Shown: in pieces, positions 25,842 through 37,481 of the stretch | How positions within the stretch are numbered: the first letter of the stretch is position 1 | Layout of the letters: every line of letters starts with the position of its first letter | Origin: Grammothele lineata | Lineage: Eukaryota; Basidiomycota; Agaricomycetes; Polyporales; Polyporaceae | Length of the DNA: 64,000 bases | Reading direction: 5' to 3' | Assembly (NCBI GenBank): GCA_002150815.3 | Contig: NDFF03000174.1 | Span: forward strand, 110,727-174,726 | The notes under the pieces: generated by a model | Databases searched by the model: none | Seen by the model: only the letters and a program-made list of their open reading frames with translations | Told to the model about the DNA's origin: nothing | Position numbers and translations under genes: made by a program

Positions 25842-26185
25842 GATGTGGAATGTGCTTTCCAGAAGTTGGATATGGGAAGATCCATTTGGGTGTTTTCATA
25901 GCGCTCTTGTGTAACAGGAAGGATTGACGAAGGGTGAATGCAGAGTATAATTACCGAGGGGCCTCGCTCCCAATCAAGCCGAGCGCGTAAGCTTCCTACG
26001 GTAATCCGCTGATCAACTACACGACACCTTGAGGAAATCACTGGGGAGAAGAAGCTATGTCGTCGCGCGCTCGTCGTCAACCCCAGCGCAGTACGGTCAC
26101 GTTGCAGTGACTCATCTCGGAGCCGCTACATTACGATGCACTACATAAAAAGCCATCTGCTTCCTGTCACTCATCTACCACCACG
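25842..26185. other. intergenic, promoter of GST gene
   Basis: About 340 bases; CATAAAAA near 26144 is a TATA-like element 40 bases before the ATG. Confidence 0.45.
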
Positions 26186-27169
26186 ATGGCTTCGAACGAG
26201 CAAATCACTTTTTACACCGCTTCTGTACGTGACCTTCGCAGAATGATCAGTCGTGCCCGTCGTTGACATTATGTTTTGTTCAGTACTCCCCTTATTGTCA
26301 TAGGGTTAGTCTGCGATGGCGGCGATCGTATGCCGTAGTATGGCGCTTCTTAGCACATCTGTCTAGGTTAAGCTGGCCCTAGACGAAGCCAAACTCACGT
26401 ATACGTCTTATGAATTCCAACAACGTGTCGGCAAACCAGAATGGTACCGGGGGATAAACCCTATTGGCAAGGCCTGTACTCGCTTCCCGCTGCATTCGCA
26501 CCATTCTGATGTCCTGTTTACATAGATTCCCGCGCTCACATACGGAGGGCCTCCTGTTGCTCCCGATCAGCCCTCAAAGGAATCCGCGAAACTTATGGAG
26601 TCGACGGCGATCCTCGAGTTCATTGCCGACATCAGCCCATCCTCCAATCTCCTACCTTCAGACCCCGTCGCCCGCGCTCACGCACGAGCGTTCGCACTCA
26701 TCTACGAGAACTACGTCCATATACCATTCAGGAACGCGTTCTTCATCGGAGGTTCGGGCACCGCCCACGCGATCCTACAGGCGATTGAGCGGCTGCAGAG
26801 TGCACTCCCTGCGGAAGGAGGCTTCGCAGCTGGCACTTTCTCGATCGCGGATTGCGCTGTCGCTCCGTTTTTGACGCGCATGATGCTCTTCCTGAAGGCA
26901 GGCTTGGGAGCGTACACAGCTGAGGATGGGGAGAAGATGCGTGCCGCATTGGCGAGCGAGAAATTCGCCCGATTCAGACAATATATCCAGGACCTTCTGG
27001 AGCGACCGTCCTTCAAGGCTGATTGGGATGAGGTGAGCTCTCTTGGCTAGGCTGTTAGGCGGAACACTCTGACTGAGGTGAACTTCGGATAAAGGCAAAA
27101 CAGTTGGAGCTATGGAAAGACCATCCAGGCTTCAACCGTTTCAAGCAGCCAGCTCCGACAGCGGCATAA
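26186..27169 (+). CDS. glutathione S-transferase
   Basis: Conjugates or reduces with glutathione; cytosolic detoxification or redox enzyme. The N-terminal thioredoxin-like domain is spread over short exons: MASNEQITFYTAS, then YSPYCHR with a Cys in the omega-like CxxC/SPYC position, then VKLALDEAKLTYTSYEF, NPIGK and, after splicing, IPAL. The SNAIL/ESxAI block reads LMESTAILEFIAD. The all-helical C-terminal domain includes FSIADCAVAPFLTRM (N-capping motif). Introns follow the SYSPYCHR and NPIGK exons, and a last intron after DWDE (about 27031-27096) leads to the end FKQPAPTAA. The active-site Cys suggests an omega-like or thiol-transferase type. Confidence 0.86.
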
Positions 27170-28427
27170 GCAATCGTGTCGGAGCTTCTAGGATACTCGT
27201 ATGGCGAAATTGGATGTATTATGGGGGTAAATACCCTCCTGACGTTCCATTTATTGCGACGTCGGTCTATTGCCAGCGTTGTACGATGTTTTCCCTTTTA
27301 TCGAGTACTACACTCAAGTCGTGTTCAACGAGAGCGTCCAGCGGTCTGCAATCAGAGCGAAGGAGGGATGACGTCATTTAATCGGGAAAGGCTAATCATT
27401 CACACGGTCCATATTGGACGGGCGTCTCTACAGGTCTCTACCTCACCACAGCAACTCCAACTCCTTCAAGCTCCTCATGGCAACATTTGGCGGGCCTGGT
27501 CTCGTACCCACTCGTATGACGTCGTACCAAAATAACGCAAATATCTGCGGTAGTGGAAGGAAGTCTTGCACAGATGGAGACGAAATTAGATGGACCGTGG
27601 TAGGACAGCTGCCTACAGCTGCTCGGCGGACGCATGCTAATGGTCTACTAGTAGATCTATCGTGGCCGCCACTCCTATGGTCAACACAGAGCATCTGAGT
27701 ATACAATGGGTTTCTCGTGAGCTATCTACAAGATCTTGACTTTCGTCTGACCCACTGACTCACCTACGCCAGGAAACCAACGTCCTAGTTTGGAATTTGG
27801 AATCTGGAATGCTCGAAGGAGCAAAAAGTCGGCGCGATGTGGTTCCGATGGTTCTCGGAAGAACGTAAACGCCGTCCGCAACGGCTTCAAGCTCAATTGG
27901 GCCCGAGTCGCTCTTCAGCTGCAAAATTGTATACCTGCCAGGCCGACCAAGGGATACAAAGGATTCATTATGGCGGCGTTGCACTGCCCACTTGACTGAT
28001 GTTCTCCCGCGGTATGAGCTGCCTTCCGTTCCTTGCTTCTTGCCGCCGGGACCCCGCGCACCCCCAATGTCACGGTGCTAGGGTGCCCCGCGTTTTCAGT
28101 TTGGGAGGACCATCGGCGTTGTCCCGAGTAAGCCTTCGGACAGGCATGGGTAGTTCCTGCCACTGAAGCGATTATAAAGGTCAGGCGCGTAACACCGGTG
28201 AAGGTGCCATCGATCAGTAATCCCGCATGACTTTTCTTCTCTGCCTGGCCCCACGTGCTCTCCGCCGCCTTCTATTCTCGCAGAAAACCCCGTCGAGGTG
28301 AGCAGTGACCCCGATGGCAAAGTGAGAAATCTGACAGTTGATGGGCGCGGGCGTATATAGGCCGCCTTCCCGCCAACCATCTGTCCATTCTCCTCAGATA
28401 CCGAATCCCGGACCCCCTTCCAGAGCC
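27170..28427. other. intergenic
   Basis: About 1.26 kb without recognisable protein signature on either strand. The last 100 bases are the promoter of the GNAT gene. Confidence 0.45.
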
Positions 28428-29490
28428 ATGTCCGTGACCGTTCGCCAAGTGACCAGTCCCTCCCGTACGTCCAGTCACAACGTAACTTGTTTCCCGTAGC
28501 TCAGACTAGTCACAGAGGAAGAGCTCGACACGTATTGCAATGTTCTGGCAGACTCGTTTAACAACCGTGAGTCGCGTGACTCTTGATTATAATTGGCCTA
28601 TCATTTATCCCTACGTCTCTATAGAGTTCTTCGCTGGCGCTCTCATGAACGATGACACCCTGCAAGTACCCATGCACCATGCGCACGTTGCTGCCGCCCT
28701 CACCGGTGAAGGGGAAGTGCACATTGTTGAGATAGAGGGCGAAGGCGTCGTTGGGGTCTCCGTATGGTCTGTTTATCTATATCCCGAAGGCGTTTCAATC
28801 CGCTGATTGCACAGCCTCTAGGTTTGGACCTGGACAGAAGTTTCTTTCGACGTAAGTCGACCGTGGATACCACCCTCACACGCCGATGTTAACTCGACGG
28901 ATCGGTGCTCCAGCAAAAAACAGCGTGAGGCGGGCTGGGATCAACTCATGGCCAAGCTCGACGAGCGCTGCGCCGCTTGGTGGCCCAACGTTCGTATAAT
29001 CTTCCTCCCATTAAAGGCGATTTTTGTTAAGACTCTTGCTCCCTTGCCGACAGTTCCTCCGCGAGTACGATGAGCTCGTCGAGGGTATACTCGGACCTGG
29101 CGTCAAACTCGGCGCGTATCATCTGCAGCTCATTGGCGTGAAGCGTTCTTGTCAAAGGAAGGGGGCAGGGCTCGCCCTGATGAACTTCGCAGAAAGCAAG
29201 GTGCGTTCTAAGGGCAATGAGGATAAACGTGCTGTATTAATATTGACGATGATATCTCATAGGCCAAGGCTGCCGGAGTTGCCTCCTGCTTGGAAACTAT
29301 GCCCGGCGGAGTAAGTATTTTTGTGCCTCCATACGATGGACCAAGCCAACTAATGATCTACTTAAAGGGGGCCGAAACGTTCTACAAGGCCATTGGATAT
29401 GACATGAAGGGGCAAGGGCCCGTCCACTGGGTGAATGGTGCGGAAATCAACTTCGGGGCCTTCATCAAGCACGTAGAACGGACCGCCTAG
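28428..29490 (+). CDS. GNAT-family N-acetyltransferase
   Basis: Acetyl-CoA-dependent acyltransferase of unknown substrate. Starts MSVTVRQVTSPS; after the first intron (acceptor at about 28509) TEEELDTYCNVLADSFN follows. The fold continues with VHIVEIEGEGVVGVSVWFGPGQKFLS, LQLIGVKRSCQRKGAGLALMNF (the Q/RxxGxG/A acetyl-CoA pyrophosphate loop, with QRKGAG), then GAETFYKAIGYDMKG typical of motif B. At least seven short introns. Ends KHVERTA at 29490. No targeting signal. Confidence 0.83.
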
Positions 29491-30042
29491 ACCGTAGAGG
29501 TGCATCGGGTCGCTGGCATTGCACGGAACCACATCAATCGCTATGTAGTATTATTCGGAGAATGTCAATCGGCGGCATTTGTACACATACAAATTGTGTC
29601 GTATATGTGGCGAGGAAACGACCCCCAACGACGGTGTTCGGTGATACATGCGTGATAGGAAGACGAGCTCGACTTCAGCGATAACTTGACATCATTGTTG
29701 TCAGCCCACGACGAAGGGCAGGCCATTTAGTTTCTATGTAGTAATCCCGGGCTACAGTGGCCCATCGCATCTCGAGGGACGTAACAGTGTCAGATGTCAA
29801 GGATGGCATTCCCACTATATGCCGGCTGACGGATGATGTTTCCGTAGCCAAGGACTGCTGAATGTCCAAAAACTAACAATGATGGCAACTTCGAGAACAA
29901 CGTTATAACACATGATGAGATATCATCATTCCTAGCAAAGACATATACCCCGCGTACTCCATACAGTCACCACGGCGACCACGTCTTGATGACATTAAAT
30001 ACACGACCAGAAATCCCGAAAGCACCAGTAATCCTGCATCAC
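29491..30042. other. intergenic, left boundary of inverted duplication
   Basis: No gene seen. The similarity to the right arm appears to begin close to the stop of the 7TM gene at 30043, so the outer edge of the duplication lies in or near this stretch. Confidence 0.4.
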
Positions 30043-31375
30043 TCAAACCTCGGGCGTGAGGAACTCCATTGACTTCCCGGTGCCCAGCGTCGCCGATCCA
30101 GTCACCCCAGACACCTGAGACTCCATCGCCCCGAGCGCGATCGTGTCCTGCCCAGGGCCCGACTTTTGAGGGCGGAACGCCATCGACTTGAGCGTGCTCG
30201 TCCGACCAGCTGTGGTCCCGTACGCCTTGCTCGTCACCGCACGTCCAGTCGCCACTCGCAGGATGATGATCTCGGGACTGATACACTGTAAAAAGCGGAA
30301 GCGTCCCCGGGGGACGGCCCGATTAATGTCAGCCGGCGATCCCTTCTAACAGGAGCCTAAGAGCGGGGAAGAGCGACGCACCATGATCTGACTGAGAACA
30401 GGAAGGACAAGGTTCTGCACATTACTGTTCCGCGCGTACGTGATGATGAAGATCAAGCTCGTCGCCGCATACGGCGTCGCAGACTCCACTAGCATCGCCG
30501 CCACCGAGATGTACGTCGCCGCGTGCTCGTCGCCCAGGGACCGCCGCGCGTTGTGGCTCATGTACAGGAGCCGGCCGACGAGGAGGAGGGTGAGGATGAT
30601 GTTGAGGGAGATCGAGATGGTGAAGTAGGGGAGGGTAAACTGGACCGTCGTCGTCGTCCAGAGGGATGCATCAGGACGCGAAGATTGGAAGACGGTCATG
30701 AAGGACATGGCTGTGAAGGAAGAATTCGCAGTGTGAGTTAGAGAATCGGGATCGACGGTGCTGTCAGCCGAGAGCGCGGGCACGTACATGTAGAGGCGAG
30801 GTAGAGGATGAATGGAAAGACGATGATCCAGATGCTGTTCCACACCACATACGTGCGCCAGAGCTAGAGGTCGAGAGACGTCAGAACCGGAGTCCACACC
30901 ACAGCCGGTGAAGGCTTACCAAGAGACCGTCTGCAAAGAAGTTGGCCACAATGTAGCCAACGTTCCCGGCCGTGTTGACGCCGTAGCTATAGAAGGAGAA
31001 GAACCATGCGTTGGGGCCCCCAGGGAAGTTCCGGTTGTCGATGAACTCGAGCTGATTCATCCGTGTGTTGCACGCAAAGTTAACTGTCCCCATGGAGAAC
31101 AGGACTGCGATGAATGCGAGGAGCACGGCGCTGCGGCGACGGTGGGCATTGGGTCCCGAGCGCGCGGCTTTGAAGATAGAGAGGAAGCAAGCTGTGAATA
31201 CTGTGGCATGGATGCCTGTATATGCGGACAAATCTCTAGTTAGAGGCGATGTAGGCGAGCGTGAGTAGACCAACGTACCGTAGGCAACGCCGCCAAGGAC
31301 GGCACCGACAAAGTTGGACTTTTCGAGCCAGAGGTCAGCAGCAGTCTCGCCGGGAGGTGCGTAGGGGCCAGGCAT
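30043..31375 (-). CDS. seven-transmembrane protein, left-arm copy
   Basis: Polytopic membrane protein of an unnamed basidiomycete family. It starts at 31375 with MPGPYAPPGE. Hydrophobic segments in order: VGAVLGGVAYGIHATVF, SAVLLAFIAVLFSMG, VNTAGNVGYIVANFFADG, NSIWIIVFPFILYLAST, FTISISLNIILTLLLVGRLL, SVAAMLVESATPYAATSLIF, VQNLVLPVLSQIM; seven in total. A conserved loop is QLEFIDNRNFPGGPNAWF. The cytosolic tail is Ser/Thr/Gly-rich and ends SMEFLTPEV. Receptor, transporter or scaffold roles are all open. It is near-identical to the right-arm copy at 54093 and more distant from the spacer copy at 41069. Four introns. Confidence 0.82.
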
Positions 31376-32850
31376 CTTGTAGTACTTGGTGCTGGGTACG
31401 TGGAGCGCTGTTCGTTGGCGATCTAGCTTATAGCGGACTTGGTGGGTGGGCCTGTCGAGTGCCGCGATGGGGCCTGTGGTTGTTGATCGGTCGTTGACTC
31501 GCCATCGCGTCAAAGTGAACACACGTCAAACTGCGCGCGCTCTACCTTCTGCATCTGCATCAAAAGGAGAAGGGAAACAGAGAGGCTGGGGTCCTGTGGG
31601 AGTGAGTAGAGCATCAAGCGCGGCCAACACGACTCTTGCCAGGACTCAATGGACGAACAGAGCCTCGGCGCGGTCCGGAAGCAATGTGCGATCGAGCTTT
31701 CAGCACCTATCGCAGGGGCATCGAAAAAGAAGGCCGGTTACCCAGTGTTGTCCGGGACTGTGTTCGTCCGCACAAAGGGTGCGATGAGGGTGTATTGTCC
31801 AGAGTACGAATTGGTACTACGGGCCGGCTAAACGCTGAGCAGCGCTGAAAGTTTGTTGATGAGATGCCTTCGAAGGAGACAGTCCGACACTGGCGGCATC
31901 GTGCATAATACCACTGCACATTGAGAAAACAAGGTTTGTTAGGACATGACAGGTTGCCGTCGTGCAGCACGAGATTTCACTGTCGCCGTATTCCCACCAA
32001 CGCATCTGCGGCGGCGGCCGTATCGACCTTCGTGGACGTCGTCGAACAGGCCGAAAGCCAAGTGGACATCGTCTGATCAAATAGCAGCGCGCAGAGTGCG
32101 GCGTTTTTGGTGACTGCCTTGGTGCTCGAGTTCTTGCGGGAGAATGTCGGATGCGCGTCGTCGACGGCGTGCCAAGGACAACAGATGGTGTTCCTCGGGT
32201 GCCTCAGAAGTGCTATCGTAGGACGTTGAACTGCTGAATGTGATCAGAGATTTGGGGAAGGAAGAAGGCGGCAAGCGAAAGCGGCGTCGACGGCGGAATA
32301 GAAGGCGAAGGCATGCCGGGACGAATATTGTTCTGGACCTTGGAACGGCGCGCGGCGTAGGAGGGACCTTGACGGCCCGATTAGGCCCGATTTGGTTGCT
32401 GCTCGAAGGACCGGTCACGGCGGAGGATGATCATGATCGGGTGCATCTCGTCATTGGTTCGTGGTCCACGGTCCGGCCGCTACGCGTCACACATGGTCAC
32501 TGCTCTCTCTTGGACATCGCTTCCTCTGACAAGTTCCTTCCAGCCTCGTTCAATTCGCCTTCGCTTTTCAGAGTACATGGCGTGGGCCTGGAAGCGCATG
32601 TCTCGGCCCTGCTTGGCGACATTCTTCTTGGATGTCGCTCCCACTACGGTAAGCCTCTTGCTTCTCCGACGCCCTCGCGCAGTGACGTACCGTCTTCGAA
32701 CCACATGTACAGTTCTGGGGATCCGTCACGCAGGAGGCTATCGACTGAACGACTTTCCGTAAATCTGCACTATCCTCCGGTACCTCCAGGCAGTGAGTGT
32801 CCAAGCGCATCCTCGCTCTCTGTCTTACGCTGCTCACTCAAACCATCTCC
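31376..32850. other. divergent spacer with arm-conserved, possibly degenerate sequence
   Basis: Lies between the divergent 7TM and S33 genes. On the minus strand a segment around 31900-32250 is shared with 53270-53660 of the right arm (for example EAPEEHHLLS versus EAPEEHRLLS, and VHEGRYGRRRRC versus VHEGQYDRRRRC), but frames differ between arms. It may be a decayed gene or a regulatory block; I cannot name it. Confidence 0.4.
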
Positions 32851-34009
32851 ATGGGTTTCGCACACAAGTTCCTCGCGACCTTCGCGTTCGCGTCGCTGTT
32901 GCTGCTCCTTCGCTTTGCTCAGGGTGCCGATACCCGTAGTACGTACTCGTACTCGCGCGTCTTCCACGTTGTGACGTTCACCCCGCAATCTTTATCTAGA
33001 CCGCATCCCGCCCTCGCTCTCTCCTAAGGCGCATTTTATCGACGAGCGTGCCGCCGCCCCGCCTTCTGCTGCCTCACCACATATGACAGACAGGTTCGCC
33101 CCATTCACCTACCAGGGCGACACCTACCAGACCTACTACAAGGTCTATGGCGACCTTGCCGCAAAGGACGTCACCCCTGTCATCGTCCTCCACGGCGGTC
33201 CCGGCCTCACCCACGACTACCTCCTTCCCCACGTTGATCTCGCTAACAACCGCCCCGTCATATTCTACGACCAGCTCGGCAACGGCCTCTCCACCCATCT
33301 TCCGGATAAGCCCCGCACGTTCTGGACCGTCGACGTCTTCCTCGACGAGTTCACGAACCTCCTCGACCACCTCGGCATCCAGGATGCCTACCACATCGTG
33401 GGCCATTCGTGGGGCGGGATGATGGCTTCTGAACTCATCGTCAGACGGCACCCGGCGGGACTACAGAAGCTGGTGATCGCGGACTCGCCGTCATCGATCG
33501 CGCTGTGGCGCCAATCGTTCGGGGAGCTCCTGCGGGAGTTTCCCCAGGATGTGCGTGACACGATCGCGAGGGGCGAGGCTGCGGACCCGACGGGGTACCT
33601 GTCTGCGATGTTTACGGTGTACGCTCAACACGGTCTGCGGGTGCAGCCGTTCCCGGAGGAGTTCGTGACGACTATGAGCTACCGGTATGGACCGACAGCG
33701 GACAGCACTGTGGCAGATGCAGGGTTAGTCTTTGCTCGTTTGATCGAACGCAGGTCTGTACTCACAACGCCGGACCTTATTTGTAGGATTCTGAACGGCT
33801 GGTCGATCGGCGACCGCCTGCACGAGGTGAACGTGCCGGTGCTGGTGATCAACGGCCGGTACGACATCGCGCAAGACTACGTGATTGCGGCGTACCACGA
33901 AAACATTGCGGGTGCAAAGTGGGTGAAGTTTGAGAACTCGAGCCACTTGCCGTGCTGGGAGGAGCGGGCGGAGTATATGACGACTGTCGCAGAGTTTTTG
34001 GACAACTGA
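32851..34009 (+). CDS. secreted S33 proline-iminopeptidase-like hydrolase, left-arm copy
   Basis: Alpha/beta hydrolase of the proline-specific peptidase family, predicted to enter the secretory pathway. A first exon (32851-32935) codes a signal peptide, MGFAHKFLATFAFASLLLLL ending RFAQG; the intron 32936-32999 joins in frame to HRIPPSLSP and a linker, then FAPFTYQGDTY. Catalytic motifs: VLHGGPGLTHDYL, FYDQLGNGLSTH, VGHSWGGMMASEL, VLVINGRYDIAQDY, FENSSHLPCWEER. A second intron after STVADAG (about 33723-33786) precedes ILNGWSIGD. Alone among the hydrolases here, this arm pair has the signal exon, so it could act on the secreted peptides encoded next door. Confidence 0.86.
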
Positions 34010-34903
34010 TAGGTAGTGAGTAGGTTTTACGTCGAGTGTATGTTCTGACGTTGCAAGAGGTGTGTTTGTACCATGTCTGGAATCAATCGTTCTAAGAAAA
34101 TGCGTTCAGATGACAAGCCTCGGTCGCTCCGATTCGTGCGTGTGTCACATGCATGCGCCGTTCGTTGATGGTGCATAGCGGCGTTTCGAGGCGAACGTCT
34201 AGCAAGAACACAATGGCGAGCACAGACGCTAACGCACGATAAATCTTTCAAGGTACCGCACTCGGAGAGTTCTCGAGGCCGGGGAAAGGCGATCGGTGTT
34301 TAGGAGGCCCGTATGTGTGCCTCTGTAGCCATTGAGTACGTGCTTGTTGCGGACACTTGTTGGTTATCTGTTCTCGATATCATTATGGCCAGTGCTGATG
34401 ATTCGATCAGGTATGACATCGCGGCTTGATTCTGATAGTAGCTGACACGACGTCTTAGCACGAACCGGCCCTGCAAACCTCCAAGGCGAGGCCATTTCAT
34501 CACAAGATGTAGGAAGGTCGCGGCGGCCGAGAAGTGCGATGAATTCATCGTCCCGGCGGCGTTTCAGGAACTCCAACAGACGAGGCCGTGATGAAGCTTA
34601 TATCAACGCGAGCGGGAGCGAGCCCGACTCTAAGTGAATGGCGGCGCCATGGACTTTCATACCAGTGACGGTCGGCGCGTGGGTATACGTGCACTGTACC
34701 AACTATCGAGTGCCCGCAACACTGGCTGAGCAGGGCGGTCGGTTACGGAGGCGGTCTTTCCGCGCCGCATTCAAGTCGCTGAGCTCTCCGCGGGCACGTA
34801 GTATAAAGTCAGTCTCCGTCCGAGGCTAGGCTCACTGTCGGTTGACCCACTTCCAACTCGTCGATCACAAGCACTACCACACCTCCACGACACTGTCCTC
34901 GCC
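34010..34903. other. intergenic, highly conserved between arms
   Basis: No gene seen. About 190 bases at 34070-34260 are almost identical to the reverse complement of 51100-51300 (I count about one mismatch in that core), although non-coding. The rest is less similar. Confidence 0.6.
34802..34808 (+). promoter_or_regulatory. TATA box of left-arm peptide gene
   Basis: TATAAAG 96 bases before the ATG at 34904, leaving a leader of about 65 bases. Confidence 0.55.
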
Positions 34904-35156
34904 ATGCAGTCCCTCGTGAAGATCATTGCCATATTTTTCGTGCTTATGACAACCGTCCTAGCTGTCCCCGTCATTCACGCCGGTGAGTTTCGGCGGCCGT
35001 GCGTGCCGTATGACCCAGAGTTAAGATGCTGTAGCTCACGACATGCTCGTACCATTCACAGAGGCTGGTATCGTCTCCGCAAGACAGCCTCAGTCTTGCC
35101 CCAAAGGCGGCAAAATTTCAGACTCTGTATACACTGGCATTAAGGACTGTTTCTGA
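34904..35156 (+). CDS. 57-residue secreted peptide precursor, left-arm copy
   Basis: Two exons, 34904-34982 and 35062-35156, with a GT-AG intron. Exon 1 codes a signal peptide beginning MQSLVKIIAIFFVLMTTVLA and ending IHA. Exon 2 codes the mature part, starting EAGIVSARQPQSCPKGG and ending TGIKDCF at the stop. There is an Ala-Arg site before QPQ that a Kex2-like or trypsin-like protease might use, and exactly two Cys (SCP and DCF) able to form one loop. The ending is not a CaaX box. A partner at 50195 has 29 of 31 mature residues identical. No known family recognised; I suggest a natural-product precursor or signal peptide. Confidence 0.72.
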
Positions 35157-35849
35157 CTGAGTTGTGAATGAAGTGGTAGGTAATCATGAAAACTGGGGCG
35201 TCGTGCCTAGATCTACATATACTAAAAACTCTTCTTACCACGCCAGGACTATCCAATTGAATAGGGTGCTCGCTTGGGGCAGAGCGGAGAGATATTGGTG
35301 ATGTGGAGGGAGTCCTACATTCGCGTGTCTGATGTATAAAGGAATTGTTTGGAATGATGTATCATGGTGTCACTGGCAGAACGTGCATAGTACATATGCG
35401 TCAAGCTGAAGCTGGGAGACGAAGGTGGTAAATAACACCGCCTTCGAATTTGCAATCCTAGAGTCGTATTGTCCCCAGCCATGGATCTCGTAGCTCACAT
35501 GTCTCAGTGATGGTAGTATGTTGACACGGGGTGCGATGTGAGAGTCCCTGTTGATGAAGCACTTAGACGTCTGTCCGTGATATAGCTTTACGTGGTGGCT
35601 TACCATTTTGTTGACTGGGGACCTCTTCATTGGATGGTAGACAGCCTCGAGCGAGGCGGCAGAGACGACATAAGACACGATGGCATTGGACGTGTGATAA
35701 ACGCTTCGACGTCATCTGACACAAGGATGGATCATGACCGCGGCCTCAAAACCTTACGAAGTACAGATCATCTTCCTTTCAACAACTACACGATGTGCCC
35801 TTTCACAACAATACAGATTGTACAAGGAGACTCTGACCGTGGTCGTCCT
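35157..35849. other. intergenic, moderately conserved between arms
   Basis: No gene seen. It aligns with the reverse complement of 49483-50194 at clearly lower identity than the coding exons. Confidence 0.45.
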
Positions 35850-36911
35850 TCAAATCCGATACGGGTGCTGCATCATGTACACTCCTGTCAGGAGTCGTCA
35901 GCCCCTCTCAATACAGAGCGGACGACACAACTCACCACCAATAGGCTTCGCCCTCTTGCTCTGCCAGAAGTCCACATTGCATCCACCAACCGCCTCATTC
36001 GAGCATGCCAGCTCAACAGTCGTGTACATGCCCGACCGACACTCGAACATCTCAGACTCGCTATGCCCCGTCATCGACATTCTCAGCGTCGTCAAGAGCC
36101 GCTTCCGTGCAGGCGCATAGTCCATCGACCCCCGTATGTGCCGCGACATCTCAGTCTCCATGTCCAGCACCCACACATCAACCTCGCTCGGATCCGGTAC
36201 CAGGCGGATGTCGGGCTCGAGGTGTCGTCCGGCATGGGGGATCTCGAAGTGCAGGACGCAGTGTTCCATGGCATAGTCCATGTTGCGGAACTGCAGCACC
36301 GTCGAGACCTAAGAAGCCACGGTTAGCGGTGACGCAAGTATAGGTACTGGGAGATGCATCGAGCCAGACTTACGGTATTGTTCGCAACAATATGACGGTC
36401 TTCAGGGAACACTTTCCCAATTTCCGTCATGTGGTCCCGCCCCTCTTCATGCATCCGACGTGAGCTGTCCAACTTGCTGAACTGGAGCGCCATCGGCGGG
36501 AAGTTGGAAAACGGGGGAAAATCGAGGGTGCTGTTGTCGAGAAGCGAGTCGAGGTGGACATATGGATTCGGCCGCCTGTCGACCGTCTTTGCGACGGAGA
36601 TGTCCGCCAAGAGTCTACTGGCAACGAGAACGAGCACAACAAATGTCGAGCATGCCACCCCGACAGCGGCCCAGAACACCAGACGATCGTTAGGGGCTGT
36701 TTCTGCTGCGATGTCAGTCGTGTAAAACAACAAGCGAAACAAAAGACGAACCATGACGAGGTTTGTGCTCGAGGAGAGGCTCATCGGCGGGGTCGGTAGA
36801 GTTCAAAGCTGACGATCGCGTCGTGGGGAGGGCGATGTAATCGTCGAGGCGTCGTCCAGTGAACATGGCGCCGCCGGACACCGAGGGGAGAGACGTGTTC
36901 CACAGCTTCAT
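35850..36911 (-). CDS. orphan type II membrane protein, left-arm copy
   Basis: Unrecognised single-pass membrane protein. The start at 36911 gives MKLWNTSLPSVSGG; an N-terminal cytosolic segment with DDYIALPTTRSS and PLLEHKPRH is followed by an intron, then one transmembrane helix (RLVFWAAVGVACSTFVVLVL). The ectodomain includes PPMALQFSKLD, GKVFPEDRHIV, then LQFRNMDYAMEHCVLHFEIP and two Cys-containing blocks (MFECRSGMY, ELACS). A last intron leads to GGVYMMQHPYRI. The layout (short inside tail, helix, lumenal domain) resembles UstYa proteins but it lacks their HxxHC motifs. It sits next to UstYa-1 on the same strand in both arms, suggesting a shared pathway. Confidence 0.72.
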
Positions 36912-37481
36912 CCGGGGAGTGGGGCGATACACGATTAAGGAGGGCGAGGGTGTTGGTCTGGCCGAGGGTGTAAGTCGCGTACGTAGATTGACGCGACTAG
37001 ACCGTGGCCGACCGTTCCATCCGACATTACACGGGGTGGCAAAAGTCTGCACGTGTGACTCTCGAATTCACGTTGACGACGTCCTGCCAAGACATTCTAT
37101 CCAGGAATAAGAAGCCTGCACACGGATGATGTCGATGAGATTGGAAATGCATGATGACTCTGTCCGCCGTGTACGGGCGGTTTGGAATACTCACAAGAAG
37201 TAGCCATGACGCTTCATGGGAGCAAAGATTGCGAGACGTTCTTCTATCGTGAGCGCCACGGCGTCTGACGGCTTCAATAGACAAAACAAAGTTTGAGTAT
37301 GCTGCTTCGGAGACAGGCAACGCCCGTGCCTACCACATCCGTCTTACAAAGCCACCGAGATCCGGAATCAGGAATGAGTAGTCGACACGGGATGTCAATA
37401 GAATCCCGAGAACTGGATGCTTCAACTCCGTCAGTGAGCGCTGTTATGTCCTCCCCCGAGTCACCCGCCGTGACTCCCTGC
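36912..37481. other. intergenic, well conserved between arms
   Basis: Promoter of the orphan membrane protein and 3' end of UstYa-1. Closely similar to 47874-48419 reversed. No gene seen. Confidence 0.45.

Noticed and set aside
34904..35156. Small peptides as CaaX lipopeptide mating pheromones
   Set aside because: They have N-terminal signal peptides and end in DCF, with Cys next to last rather than fourth from the end, and no aliphatic CaaX box.
35850..36911. Orphan membrane protein as a third UstYa family member
   Set aside because: Topology is similar but neither HxxHC-type motif is present, so family membership cannot be claimed.
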